Assembly (NCBI GenBank): GCA_965112965.1
Contig: CBCOTE010000019.1
Location: 372,001 to 436,000, forward strand
DNA length: 64,000 nucleotides
Origin: CBCOTE01 sp965112965
GTDB lineage: Bacteria > Desulfobacterota > Desulfovibrionia > Desulfovibrionales > Desulfovibrionaceae
Direction: 5' to 3'
Shown: positions 1 through 11,768 of the stretch, in pieces
How positions within the stretch are numbered: position 1 is the stretch's first letter
Layout of the letters: every line of letters begins with the position of its first letter
The notes under the pieces: model-generated
What the model saw: the letters and a program-made list of their open reading frames with translations, nothing else
Databases searched by the model: none
Told to the model about the DNA's origin: nothing
Program-made: the position numbers and the translations under genes

Positions 1-428
1 TACTAGGCTTTTACTTCCCGAATCGCTATTTGATTGTCAAAGAATCTATACGACTCGGCTCACTTAATAGCGCCTGCCGCTTAAATCTGGCTCTCATTTT
101 GGCCAAATTTCTTTCTACTACGTAAAAATAGTCTTTTGTCTTTTTTTTGAGCCGCCGTCAAGCTTTTTTTCAACTTGGTTAATATTTTTTTATTAAATGC
201 CGCGCCACCAAAAAATCTTTCTTACAATTTATGTAATATTATTGAGTAAATCAGCACGATCTATAAACGAAAAAATACGCCATGCCCATTTTTTTCGTTA
301 TTTCTATGATGTCTCTATGCACTATACCGAAATATCATTTTGTCAACCACAGGTCCAAAATCCTTACTCTGGCCTTACGGACGAAACTATACTACTCTCC
401 ATATTATTCTAGTTGCAAGGAGGACCAT

Positions 429-1046
429 ATGGGCATACTCACTACAAACGTCACACTCACGCGCTATCACATCGTTGAAGCCGTTCCAGACGCACTCTGG
501 ACTGAAATACCAAGCCGACTCAAACGCTTTGCCTTCAAGGACATCGATCAAACTGTCGATGAACGTTCCGTAGGTTGGACAAGTTTCGACAACATGCTTG
601 ATACATATTGGCATGAAACGCAACCCGAAAAAGGCGAATTCTTGGCTTTAGCTCTGCGCCTAGAGACACGCCGCCTATCCCCGGCTATATATAAAAAACA
701 CCTCCAGATAAAACAGAAAGCCGCCGAGGATGAGCTCAAGAAAAGTGGCCGCAAGTTTTTATCCCACGACCAAAAGAAGGAACTACGCGAACAAGTACGA
801 CTACAACTCATATCCCGTTGCCTGCCAGTACCTGCGATCTTTGACGTAGTGTGGAACACAAAAGAGAACATCGTTTATTTCAGCTCGGCCAACTCCAAGG
901 CCATTAGCCTCTTTACTGAGTACTTCACAGCTACCTTCGAGTTGCATTTAGACCCGCTCACGCCCTATAGCCTAACTCTACGCCTCATGGGCGAGGCTGC
1001 CCAGCAACGGCTTGAGACATTGGAACCGACAAATTTCATCACATAG
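429..1046 (+). CDS. RdgC-family recombination-associated protein (short form)
   Basis: A 205-residue protein. The start is set by a strong ribosome site (AAGGAGG) five bases before ATG 429; an in-frame ATG further upstream at 282 has no such site and would add an unlikely leader. The N-terminus (MGILTTNVTLTRY) and the segment around SVGWTSF resemble the short RdgC-like proteins of Desulfovibrio relatives, as I recall the family. RdgC binds DNA and modulates RecA; E. coli RdgC is about 300 residues, so this is the shorter delta-type form. The middle is rich in Lys, Glu and Arg (residues about 75-125), as expected for a DNA-binding helix region. The next gene starts 10 bases after the TAG stop, so the two are probably cotranscribed. 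Family assignment is fairly sure; cellular role is inferred. Confidence 0.72.
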   Translation: MGILTTNVTLTRYHIVEAVPDALWTEIPSRLKRFAFKDIDQTVDERSVGWTSFDNMLDTYWHETQPEKGEFLALALRLETRRLSPAIYKKHLQIKQKAAEDELKKSGRKFLSHDQKKELREQVRLQLISRCLPVPAIFDVVWNTKENIVYFSSANSKAISLFTEYFTATFELHLDPLTPYSLTLRLMGEAAQQRLETLEPTNFIT

Positions 1047-1056
1047 GGGAAATTTG

Positions 1057-1590
1057 ATGGATGCTTATCTCGGACAAACCCAGGACATCATCCTTGGCCA
1101 GGATTTTCTGACGTGGCTCTGGTTTAAGAGCGAAATACAAAATGGCCAGTTCACTACTACCGCTGGCGAGACCTTCGAATTACATATAGAGCAACGAGTT
1201 TCAGTGCAAGGCGGTGAAGGTGAAAGCCTGGAAACTGCCTCGGTGGCCGGTGCCATGAGCGAACTCAAAGAGGTACGCTTGGGGTTGGTGCGGGGAAAGA
1301 AGGTCACCCGGGCCCTCGTCCGCATTGAGGTCGATAGCGAAATCTGGTTGGTAACTCTCAAGGCCGAAGACTTTTCCATAAACAGCCTGCGCACGCCTAA
1401 AATCAAGGCCAGTCATGAGGATAACTACGACCTAGACGCTAAATTTCTGGAAAAGATCTACCTCATCGAACGCGGCCTGAACATCTTGGACGGTGTATTC
1501 TGTGATTTCTTAGCTCTGCGACTCTCCGACGGCTGGCCTAAAGAAGTAGCCTCCGTACTGAACTGGATAGTGGAGACAAATAGTACGTAA
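1057..1590 (+). CDS. Conserved hypothetical protein, partner of RdgC-like gene
   Basis: A 177-residue protein starting at ATG 1057 behind an AGGGGA ribosome site. I do not recognise a named domain. It is acidic to neutral, has no signal peptide or membrane segment, and shows a mixed alpha/beta pattern with alternating hydrophobic stretches (LVRIEVDSEIWLVTL near the middle). The tight spacing after the rdgC-like gene suggests a two-gene operon and a shared function, possibly in DNA recombination, but this is only context. Codon use and the lack of frameshifts match the other intact genes here, so it appears to be under selection. Confidence 0.7.
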   Translation: MDAYLGQTQDIILGQDFLTWLWFKSEIQNGQFTTTAGETFELHIEQRVSVQGGEGESLETASVAGAMSELKEVRLGLVRGKKVTRALVRIEVDSEIWLVTLKAEDFSINSLRTPKIKASHEDNYDLDAKFLEKIYLIERGLNILDGVFCDFLALRLSDGWPKEVASVLNWIVETNST

Positions 1591-3550
1591 ATCCGACCTT
1601 ATCCCCCCCCAGCGGCCCATATGTATCTAGATGCCATCTATGAACTAGAAGAATACCCTATGCGACTTAGGATGTAAGATTCCATGGTCGGAGTTACTGC
1701 CGGTCAGCGCTAAACATATTGCAGACTTAGCCCTGAAGTCCGGAATGACTGTTTTTTTTCGTCCTAAAGCTCTTTTTTTTTAAAGTTAGAGCATCAGCTG
1801 TCTAAGACTATTGTTGATCCATCGACACACTCCCCGAACCTGCACTGACAGACACCGTATAACTAGCTCTTAGATGGACTAATACTGCCGCGCCAGCTTG
1901 CAGGTACGAAGACTATGGACCTACTGCTAACGGTCTAGTGGGGCCTTCGGTCTACGTCGGTCCTAATAATTCTCTGGGCCGAGTGCGATACCTCTGGCCT
2001 TCGGTACCATATTATCACCAAACTCTTGCACTGCAGACTGGTTTAATTTCAGGTCAGGACGCACACAGTGTATATACCGACATGACCCAGGAGCTACTCC
2101 TACACAACATACTAAAATTCTACAACCGCACCATTTTGACACTAGTTAATCTACCTTGAGGACAGTCAATTTCTGGCTCCTTGAAGCCGCCTTCTGCGGC
2201 TGCCTAATTCTATCGCCGTATTTAGAGGCTAAGCAGGGTATGCTTTTCACCTTAGACATAAAAAAAGATCAAACTCTTCATACCACGGACTCAATCTAGA
2301 TATGCTGTTCGACTTATACGAATGAGGTGCTGGCCATTCTACCTACCTGATCAAAAAAAAAGACCACCTGGACGCTTAGAACGAACTAATAACTATCACT
2401 CTAATACAAAGGACTGTCCCCAACTTCTGGTCCAAAACACCAAAAAAATCTCGACCCATTACATAAAACCGACACCTATAATCCGACAATCTTTAGACTT
2501 GGCAAGATATTCTAAAAAATCCGAGCTGCGGTAACGAATAATCGACAGATATTGTAGCTTAACTAGTGATTTTTTGAGTAACAAGTTATTCTCGTAGATA
2601 GCTAGCCCCATCTAGCCCAGACTAAAGTCTAAACAGGCCTCACCATTAACTGCCGAGAGGGGCTCGTATATAACCAGGCCTACATTCAACCGGTCGAACA
2701 TGCCCAAATTTGGTTAAAAAATTTAAAAATAGTCAAGCTGATATGGATCCAGGAGAACCATAGTAGTCTGATAAATAAAAATAGATCGTCCAGATAGGAG
2801 CTGTTTTAAACGGATGAATAAGCCCATGTAACAGCTGTTTGTAAGTAGTCGGCCAAATCCATAATCCATCAATCCAGGTAAACATGATAAAGTCCCTATT
2901 CTCGCTGAAGCTCAGACAATAAACACCCGCACGAAAAAAAGACTGCTCCACGAAACGATCTGCGAGGTCCAGAGGGCAACCCAACCGATGGAGTAAGCGC
3001 AGTAGGCTCCGGGCCGGCCTGGATAGACCGAACAGCCCGGCTTCAGTGATTAAGGAGGCTGTAGTTCTGATCGTCCTCTACGCACAAATACAGGGCCGTA
3101 AAGCCTGTGCCTGGAACTAATAAAACGGATGGGCCTGCAAGAATACTGCTCTAGTCCAGAACCCACCGCGGCGAAACACGCCTAAGTTCATATTATAAAC
3201 AGCAACGGCTAAAACAGGTCAAGCTTGGATATCAGATAAAACGGCAGCGTACCGCAAGCGTCAGTCTCTAGCAGGGAACGCAAAAAAAAAGATCGAAGCA
3301 TTAAAAAAAGTCGACGCTAGAAAAGATTTCTTTAGAGAATAGTGGCAAACGATTAGCCAAAAACAAGGGAAAAAAATAACTCATCAGTGGCACATATAGA
3401 ACAAAATTACCGACAAAGCCACTCTTGAAAAAATTTGCCAAATAACCCAGGTCGTGGGCATCCGCAACACCAATCCAGATCGCTTTTTTTTGGCCTGACC
3501 ACCACGAACTACACAACACCTACGTCCACAAAATCAGCGCTTCTTATTCA

Positions 3551-3563
3551 CCCCCCCCCCCCC
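3551..3563 (+). repeat. Poly-C tract, 13 bases
   Basis: Thirteen consecutive C in decayed DNA, the longest homopolymer in the window. C runs of about 8 also occur in the gaps near 1603, 8366, 9699, 28046 and 53600. No open reading frame around it would make it a phase-variation switch. Confidence 0.9.
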
Positions 3564-4808
3564 AACCTTACCCCTCTTAGGTACCCGTGAGGCTGTAGCA
3601 GAAAAATAGGACACCAGTATCGGCCTTAGAGCTAATCCCATTATAATAATGGCAACCTAATAACTTAGCCGTCTGCACCTATGGACCTAATTACGGCCAA
3701 TGACAGAGGCTACCACCACCACCCGAGCCGTATCGCTCATGATATTAAGTTATGACCATAAAGCTAGACTATCTCAAATCTGCTACAATCTAAGCCCAAT
3801 TTGACGCGCCTTCGGGCGCACGCGGAGACCCGCTGTCCAATCTTTTGATGTCCTCCGCCCTAGCTTTAGAATTTATAGATCACATCAAGCCTTTGAATTC
3901 CTAATCTTAGATATCGACAAATCAGAAATAGCCCAACATCATCTGTTTAAAGCCTGACCTTAGCCCCGGACCAACTAGATCTATTACTACCTTATCGAAT
4001 TAGTCTAGGCTTTGATAAAGCTTAACCGCCTGAAAAAAAGACTATACCATAGAGTACACTCCAAAAAAACGCCCGAATCAGAAATCTAAACCAGATCGGC
4101 AATAACCCAAGCATCTGATCCAATCTGCAAGCTGACTGTAAAGCTGATCGAACTAGACCAAGAAAACATGGCCACGCCTTCTTAGTCAAGGCTTGCACCA
4201 CTTCTTCCAATGAACTTCAGGACCAGCTGGACCACCTTGGAGGCCGACCTAGGCTGCCGCAAGCTATGGATTCAACCAGTACCCAGGCCCTCAGGATAAT
4301 TAGGCGTCGCCCCGCTCTTGATTTTGACAGACACCGCCCCTCTACCCGGCCAAATACATCGACTAGCTACTACCAACGACCATAATCCAAAATAATCGAC
4401 CTATTCTACCGGTTCCTGACTACCAGCTACGAGCCCAAAGTCTAGATAGGCTATCAACATTGACTGCATCACTTCTATGCTATCCGATGCTCAAAATCCA
4501 TGACCAGCCGCCTAAACGGTGTAAACATATCCCGGCCACACTCGACCTGGCCAGGATAAAATTACTATACCCAAGCTCACTAAAACCGACCTACTCAACT
4601 TCTTGGCCTGCTCCCCAGGGGGCCTACGATTAAATCGTGGCCGCCGCAATCTTCTCTACCATCTATACATAACTCGTAATCACTGCGGTCTGACCATCAT
4701 GACCTTAAAAAAGACATATAGTAATACCATAATTTGGCCATCTTAGCCCTAGCAATCGGACTGGACAGCCCAACGACCTGGCAGCCGGCCCAGGAAGATG
4801 GTTATATT

Positions 4809-4857
4809 TTTTTGCAACTTGATTTTTTTGCTTACAACGTTTATAAAGTTGCAAAAA
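4809..4857. repeat. 12-bp inverted repeat upstream of glnN
   Basis: Arms TTTTTGCAACTT (4809-4820) and AAGTTGCAAAAA (4846-4857) are exact complements, separated by a 25-base loop. It lies about 240 bases before the glnN start. It could be the terminator of a lost upstream gene or a regulator site for glnN; the sequence does not decide between these. Confidence 0.6.
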
Positions 4858-5098
4858 TACATTCTGCCTAATTGCCTGACACTGCCTTAAACTAGAAAAT
4901 TAAACCAATTATTTTTTTGGCCTGCTTCTTGATTAGTAAGATTATAGTCTTACGCCAACCAAGTTAGCACAACAAATAGAGCAAATTAGAATAACCAGAC
5001 CGACCGGCCAATAGGAAACGCCTGCCAACACCTCCAAAGATGGCATCCTGACCTAGGACCGATTATAAACCAATAGTTTTCTTTTGGAGAGTAATTAT

Positions 5099-7279
5099 AT
5101 GAGCGGAATCCAAGCGCGCCAGAATGCCATTGCGGCTGTCATCAACTATAAACCAACACATGCCCCACTGAATTTCCACAATACCAAGCCCACCGACGTC
5201 TTCGGCTGTAACGTCTTCAGCGACAAAGTCATTCGCGAACGACTGCCCAAACACGTATACAAATCGCTTACAAAAACCATCGAACTGGGTGAAAAACTCG
5301 ATGCCACCATAGCAAGCGTTGTAGCCAACACCATGAAAGATTGGGCAATCGAGCGCGGCGCCACCCACTTCACACACGTCTTCTACCCACTCACAGGCAT
5401 GACTGCAGAAAGGCATGATTCTTTTCTGACGCCAAACGGCTACGGAGGCGCTATTGCCGAATTCAGCGGCAAAATGCTCATCCAAGGCGAACCCGACGCC
5501 TCCAGCTTCCCATCAGGCGGCCTACGTACAACCTTCGAAGCAAGAGGCTATACTGCCTGGGATGTAACTAGCCCAGCCTACATTCTAGAAAACCCAAACG
5601 GCACCTTCCTGTGCATCCCCACGGCCTTCATTTCCTGGACTGGTGAGGCTCTTGACAAGAAGACCCCGCTGCTGCGCTCTAACCAGGCTCTGAACAAGCA
5701 GGCCAAGAGGATGCTCCGGCTCTTTGGTGACGACACCAAGCTGCCTGTATCCTCTTACGCCGGACCCGAGCAAGAGTACTTCCTCATTGACCGCAATTTT
5801 GTCTTTTCCCGGCCTGACCTACTTATCACTGGCCGTACCTTGTTTGGCGCCAAACCAGCCAAGGGTCAAGAATTCGAGGACCAATATTTCGGCGTAATCC
5901 CACGCCGAGTACTCTCGTTTATGATGGAAGTCGACCATGAACTCTTCAAACTGGGTGTACCAGTCAAAACCCGCCACAACGAGGTAGCCCCTAGCCAATT
6001 CGAAATTGCTCCCACCTATGAGGTCGGTAATCTAGCCACGGACCACAACCAGTTGATCATGACAACCTTGTGTGCCGTGGCTAAACGATACGGCATGATC
6101 TGCCTGCTACATGAAAAACCATTCGCAGGCATCAACGGCTCAGGCAAGCACCTCAACTACTCCATCGGCAATGCTGAACTAGGTAGCCTCTTTGATCCAG
6201 GCGATACACCGCATAAGAATGCTAAATTCCTGATCTTTTGTGCCGCAGCTATCCGTGCTATACATAAACATGGGGCACTCTTACGCGCTACAGTGGCCTC
6301 GGCCTCCAACGATCATCGCTTAGGCGCCAATGAAGCCCCGCCGGCTATAATGTCAGTTTACCTGGGTGCGCAACTCACCGACGTCTTCGAACAGATCAAA
6401 AAGGGCAAGGAGAACAATTTCAAATATAAAGGCATTATGCATGTAGGCGTGGATACTCTACCCCCCATACCTATAGATTCTGGCGACCGCAATCGCACTA
6501 GTCCTTTTGCCTTCACCGGCAACCGGTTTGAATTTCGTGCTGTGGGTTCCTCCCACTCCATAGCCGGCGCCCAAGTAGCTCTTAACACAATGATGACAGA
6601 ATCTCTGGACTATATTGCTACCAGACTAGAGAAGGCTACAAAAGACAAACCTGAAAAGTTCAATGAAGCCGTCCAGGCTATACTCCAAAAACTCATCAAA
6701 GAGCACGAAGCTATAGTCTTTAACGGCGACAGCTACTCTGAAGCTTGGCATAAGGAAGCGGCCAAACGCAATCTACCCAACCTAAAAACTACCCCCGAAG
6801 CCTTGCCAACGATCACTAGCCCAGAGACGATCAAGCTCTTCACTACCTACGGCGTGTTCTCCGAAGCTGAGCTACACTCCCGCCAGGAGACCTACTTAGA
6901 GCAGTACTGTAAAACCATAAAGACCGAGGCTAATCTAGCGGTGCGCATGGCCCGGACCATCATATTTCCAGCCGCCATGCGCTATCAAGGCGAGCTAGCC
7001 GCCACTTGCGCTAACCTAAAAACTATCGGTCATGACTTCAAAATGCTCACTTTAGAGGATGTCACGGTCAAACTACGCGGCCTACAGACGGCCATAGACA
7101 AACTCGAAAAATACCTAGAATATGAAACGTGTGATACCCTTACCGAAACTAAAAAACTCTGTAAAAAAGTTCTCCCAGCTATGCTTGAGGTCCGTAGTTA
7201 CGCAGACTCTTTGGAGATCTTAGTGGCCGACGACCACTGGCCCCTACCTAGTTATCAGGAAATGCTGTTTATAAATTAG
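5099..7279 (+). CDS. glnN: Glutamine synthetase type III
   Basis: A 726-residue protein, the usual size of GSIII (about 700-730) and far longer than GlnA. It makes glutamine from glutamate, ammonia and ATP in the cytoplasm and is the main ammonia-assimilation enzyme seen here. Family motifs are visible in order: GPEQEYFLID (metal and glutamate site), GSGKHLNYSIG, NDHRLGANEAPP and GNRFEFRAVGSSHS (nucleotide and active-site region). I chose ATG 5099 (GGAGA eight bases upstream); an in-frame TTG at 5084 overlaps the ribosome site and would add only five residues. The gene stands alone between two decayed gaps, so it appears to be kept by selection. No PII or ammonium-transporter gene is nearby. 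Confidence 0.95.
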   Translation: MSGIQARQNAIAAVINYKPTHAPLNFHNTKPTDVFGCNVFSDKVIRERLPKHVYKSLTKTIELGEKLDATIASVVANTMKDWAIERGATHFTHVFYPLTGMTAERHDSFLTPNGYGGAIAEFSGKMLIQGEPDASSFPSGGLRTTFEARGYTAWDVTSPAYILENPNGTFLCIPTAFISWTGEALDKKTPLLRSNQALNKQAKRMLRLFGDDTKLPVSSYAGPEQEYFLIDRNFVFSRPDLLITGRTLFGAKPAKGQEFEDQYFGVIPRRVLSFMMEVDHELFKLGVPVKTRHNEVAPSQFEIAPTYEVGNLATDHNQLIMTTLCAVAKRYGMICLLHEKPFAGINGSGKHLNYSIGNAELGSLFDPGDTPHKNAKFLIFCAAAIRAIHKHGALLRATVASASNDHRLGANEAPPAIMSVYLGAQLTDVFEQIKKGKENNFKYKGIMHVGVDTLPPIPIDSGDRNRTSPFAFTGNRFEFRAVGSSHSIAGAQVALNTMMTESLDYIATRLEKATKDKPEKFNEAVQAILQKLIKEHEAIVFNGDSYSEAWHKEAAKRNLPNLKTTPEALPTITSPETIKLFTTYGVFSEAELHSRQETYLEQYCKTIKTEANLAVRMARTIIFPAAMRYQGELAATCANLKTIGHDFKMLTLEDVTVKLRGLQTAIDKLEKYLEYETCDTLTETKKLCKKVLPAMLEVRSYADSLEILVADDHWPLPSYQEMLFIN

Positions 7280-10200
7280 CCCGGCATCCATATCATCAAT
7301 AGACCTAATAAAAAATTGCCTCGTGGAACAATAACCTAATTATGTTACGTTTTGCCTCGCTGACAAATACTGCCACCAGCAGAGACGAGAATAGCCATCG
7401 CAGTCACCCAAGTCGTCCAAAATTAAATAGCCGTAAAGTCCTTTCAAGGCAGCCTAAAAAGTCAGGACGAAGACGTTGTCACAGTGGTATTGATCTCAAC
7501 CCATACCGATCGTCCTTATGTTCCGAAACGATATGCTTAATGATAAGAACCCCATGCCAATACCCAGACCGGACTATAAAGCTTAATGGGGTGCAAAAAC
7601 GTTAGCATATGCGTTACTGGCACTACTAAGGGCAATACTCGGCCTCTTTTAATCGCTCACTACGATGCATACTAGGTCCCACTGCCTCCCTCCACGAATA
7701 TCTAAACGCACATCGGCGGACCGTACTTAATAACTATTGTCCAACAAATTGGTCACGGCGCACTCCAGGGTCTCAATATGGACTGGCGGATCAAGCCGAC
7801 CGAACTATCAGACCGTACCAGGGTCTTATTTTCAATCGCTAAATACAAGATGGTAGTAGCTGTTATAATCGGGATGAAGTCCTGAGCAAAGACTCAATTT
7901 AGCTATCAACCAAGTCTTCCAAAAATGAGATATACGGCAGATCCCTCAATAGACACCTCTGGGAAGACCTGACGTAGGATAAGGTCCAAAAAGTACCGCG
8001 GATTATGTCTTTTCCGATCGATGCACTCGACGTAGCACACATCACGGTATAACCACAGGCGAGGCGTGAAGGACGTATGCCAGCTCACAAGAAATATTAG
8101 CCAATAAATCCCACTACCCTTGCCCCCCAACCACGTGAACCGAGTTATATCCAAAGAATACGATAAGCGCCCTACCAGACGACCAGTCATATCCCATAAC
8201 GAAGATGCTACAGATAGAAAGCGCTACTCCATCTCCATGACCAGGACGATTTAAGAAATCCAGGCTAGTATAGAAATCTAGATGGTTCAAAAAACTCTCT
8301 ATGGTCCGGACTACGCAATAGTGCAACTCGACAGACCAGTAACTACTAGAATATGACAAAGCATACCCCCCCCGCGTGATCCAGGCCCGCAACAGTTCTT
8401 CGGTCGCAGAATTGATAAAATAACCAACTACTAAAAACGATCTACGGCCAGCACCTCCACTTCAAACCAAGCAGGATGGCCTTGATATCGATTCTGCTGT
8501 GCAAATACGACGCATACGACCGAGCCAGCTCGTCGAACATAACCTAACCGCGGCCCCACATCGAAAGTCGTCGATAATCTCAGCAGCCTGATCCACTAGA
8601 ACCGCATAAACCAAACTTTAACACAGACATCTACCGACCGGAGTTGGTGTCAAATGGCTAAAAGCGGCCGCAAGATATATCATTTATGTAGGCACTGGCC
8701 CATGATAGAATGAAACAACGGAGAAGATCTTACGCTAATCCAACACTAGATACGCTACGCCAAAAAAAATCTATAGTCAGTCATAAGACGCCACCCACCC
8801 ACCGGTAAGTGGCTAACCCGTAGATCGGAGTCATCCGTCCTGGGCCAGAAACACAGTAGTAAAAGAAACTAACCACTCCAACAGCCTCAGGTAAAAAGAC
8901 CGAGACCCTCACCGAGCACTATGATCACACCTGAAGCGGCCAGCACCTCTAGCCTAGTGGTAGATAATCCGAAATACTATAGTCAGAATCCAGTCCAGGA
9001 CGATGCGAGAGACTCACCGATCCAGAATGGCTTAAACCACGGCAACCACGCCAATCAAAAGTAAGAAACTAAATCAATGACTAGAGAAAACTTAACTCAA
9101 ACATAGAGTCATGTGGTCGAGTATTGCGGGTGGGACTACACTCTTAAGGAACTTTTTTTTCATTCCTCATGTTCTTTATTAATGTGGGGGCTGGAATTAG
9201 ACGATATCCGATATCGCCGGAGGTCACGCCAGGTCATACTATTCCGACCTGCCGTGACCAGATATTTAAAAGGCTTAGGATAATACTTACTTATAGAATA
9301 CGATCCGTCGCGCCAAACAAACCTAACACCTCACGTTAAAAGAACTCACGATCTTCCTAGCACTCCCAATTCTACCATCTTCTATTCTGCCCCCAGTGAT
9401 GCTCATATAAGCCGGACTGCTGAAAGACACTAGCCGTTTTAATTAACCTGTCGGTCAACGACTTACGCACTAAATAACTACTCTCGCGACTAATTAAACT
9501 GCCATCAAGGTCGAATACATACCGTAGTGAACAACATTTATCTCGCTAGAGCAATTTCTGAACATCTAGAAACATAAGGCAACATTGGTAGTGGATATCA
9601 AGGCCACGGCCTTTGTCCATAGCCAAACAATTGACGGCACTTTGATTATCTTTAACCTCATGATCTTTAAAGATATGAAAGGACACGCCACCGCCCTACC
9701 CCCCCCACCAGACTAACAGCTAAACTCTATTACAATGGCATAGGCCAGGCTGTCTCTTAGCCGAAGAATTTTTAAAAATTCCTGGCAAACTCGGCTACAC
9801 AAATACCTTGGTGCTGCTTAAAGGCATAGCCAACTGGATGGACTACAAAATACCATAAAATCGTACCTTCTACGGTACTATCGCCATATACGAATCCCAA
9901 TACCACCGCAAGCCCCAGGTAAACAAATAGACGGAAAGGCATAACGCGTATATCTATTGCATCCTCCCTATCGCTACCTTTTAGGTGGTATTTGTTTAGG
10001 TCAACCTAAATTAATATCGCGCATCAACAGGCCAAAATAATATACGACTAACCTCAATGGCCTGAGACGACTAGCCTGTGGATATCCGTATCTTAATTAT
10101 GTTCACCAGGCCCTTGGTATAAATCTAGCCTGCTAGATAAACGTGGCTACCACTACTTCATGAACTACAGCAATACGGGATGACATAGTCCACACGCTAC

Positions 10201-11768
10201 TGTAAAAATATAACCCTACTAGTTATAGAGCTGGCAGTAGCCTACGTGAATTTTTTTTCTTAAGACCAATAACTAAAAATATTCTTTGCCAATACGGTAA
10301 AAATATCCAACTATTATAGACATATTAGTTAAGATAACGCTATAATTACTACTATCATCAAGACCTAACCTATCTCTACGGTTACTATCATATGCCGTGT
10401 CTAAAAAGTAATAGCCGGCACCAAACAGTAATACCAAATATACGATAATATTCTCCAAAAAAAGAAATATAAAATCCGATAGTTATCAAAAAATGCCTGA
10501 TAAACAAATGTATTGGCAGTCTAAAACGATTGGAAAATTCCTAGAACATAAAAGAGCATAGTTTTTTTTCTATAGCTGTTGCTTAAACATCGGGCACTGA
10601 GTTTGCTAAAAAATACTCCCGCCTAAACAATATTACTATAGATGGCCTTGCGGCTCTTCGGCCTACAGGCCGACCAGATCACCTAGGGATATCGACACAT
10701 TGCCGGAACCAGACTACCATTAAGTTAAAGTAGCGACGCCTCATCGTATATAAAAAGTCACACCTGCATCGTACTGAGTATCAACAAAAAAACATAACGT
10801 CAGTGAAATTTACCGACAGATTCGACGTCGTATAATGCACTGGTCACCTGACTAACATACTCCCTTCACTCTAAAGAATCCGGCACCTATACTAGGATGC
10901 CCTGGGCCATACACGGATTTCTCCTAAACGCGTCATGCGCGTTTACGTTTAAACTATTTATCCATGCTACAAACCTTCCAAAGATTAGTATAATTTTCAG
11001 TATACTGCGTCAGAACATCTGAAATGTAAGGACTACGCAATACGGGCAACACTCGAGCTCACGCCACTCGCGCGCCATGTACTACTTCCATAAAACGACC
11101 GAACTACCTCTAGTACGCCCTTCTTATAAATACCCTGCACACCAAATGCCCCCCCACCACAGCCAAAGGTCAGATATATCAGCCATAGTGACGTATCAAT
11201 TTGAAGAACTGCTTGTGTCGAAGCTAATCCAGTAAATTATATATATTTTTAAGATTATACAACGAATATATCTTAGGATAAGTTCTGACCGTAGCCTCTG
11301 TCCCTTTAGTATATAGTTCATAGTCAACAACCTACAAAAAAAATACACGCTATCCTGTACTCAATCACCACAACGACTATAGTCCGATACATAGCCATGT
11401 CGAATTTGAATTTCATGCATAAAGTCAGGTTTTTAAGTCAAGGAGGATACACAGTGCTGTTGAACAATAGCTCCCACCGCTACCAAACATGAAAAAGACA
11501 TATTAGAGAGTAATATTTTTTATAAAAAAATTTTTATCCTCATTTTTCTACGCAACCCATTGAAAATTATTATTTTTTATAGGTTTAGTTGAATATACTC
11601 CGACTTACCGCATCGTTGACGAACAATGTAGAGTGAGATAATAGAATAGTTATCTTGTTGTCAGCGCTCCATTTGACCCGCCAATCTAATCCTGACCTGA
11701 CCGGGTCACCTTTGCTGCTACCTCAACTGCGAAAATCTAATGGCAATTGACTACCGGAGGCCCACTGC
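7280..11768. other. 4.5 kb non-coding, decayed DNA with one recognisable remnant
   Basis: No intact gene. Apart from the rhodanese remnant at 9537-9858, I could not identify former genes. Open frames here (up to about 95 codons) are no longer than expected by chance. Small perfect hairpins occur at 10658-10673 (7-bp stem) and 10925-10945 (8-bp stem TAAACGCG). An AT-rich imperfect hairpin at about 11505-11545 sits upstream of the ABC transporter operon. Confidence 0.55.
9537..9858 (+). pseudogene. Rhodanese-like domain protein, decayed
   Basis: Three adjacent reading frames together follow the rhodanese fold in order. Frame one has TLVVDIKATAFVHSQ followed by IDGTLIIFNL, matching the usual start of the domain. 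Frame two has LYYNGIG where intact enzymes have an F-Y-C-N-G type active-site loop, so the catalytic Cys would be replaced by Tyr. Frame three has LGYTNTLVLLKGIANW, matching the conserved C-terminal strand and helix. An internal TAG (9567), a frameshift around the C run at 9699-9706 and a final TAA show it is dead. Rhodaneses move sulfane sulfur; which pathway used this one cannot be told. Confidence 0.65.

Larger units (their letters stand above)
1591..5098. other. 3.5 kb non-coding, decayed DNA
   Basis: No intact gene found on either strand. Open frames are short, lack ribosome sites and carry no family signal. Short protein-like stretches occur (for example 17 codons from ATG 1621), which suggests old coding DNA, but I could not identify a parent gene. 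The region holds a run of 13 C (3551-3563), a small UUCG-type hairpin near 3805-3818 and a 12-bp inverted repeat at 4809-4857. Confidence 0.6.

Noticed and set aside
1938..2159. 73-codon frame after the rdgC-like operon
   Set aside because: No ribosome site or domain; other frames over the same DNA are similarly open.
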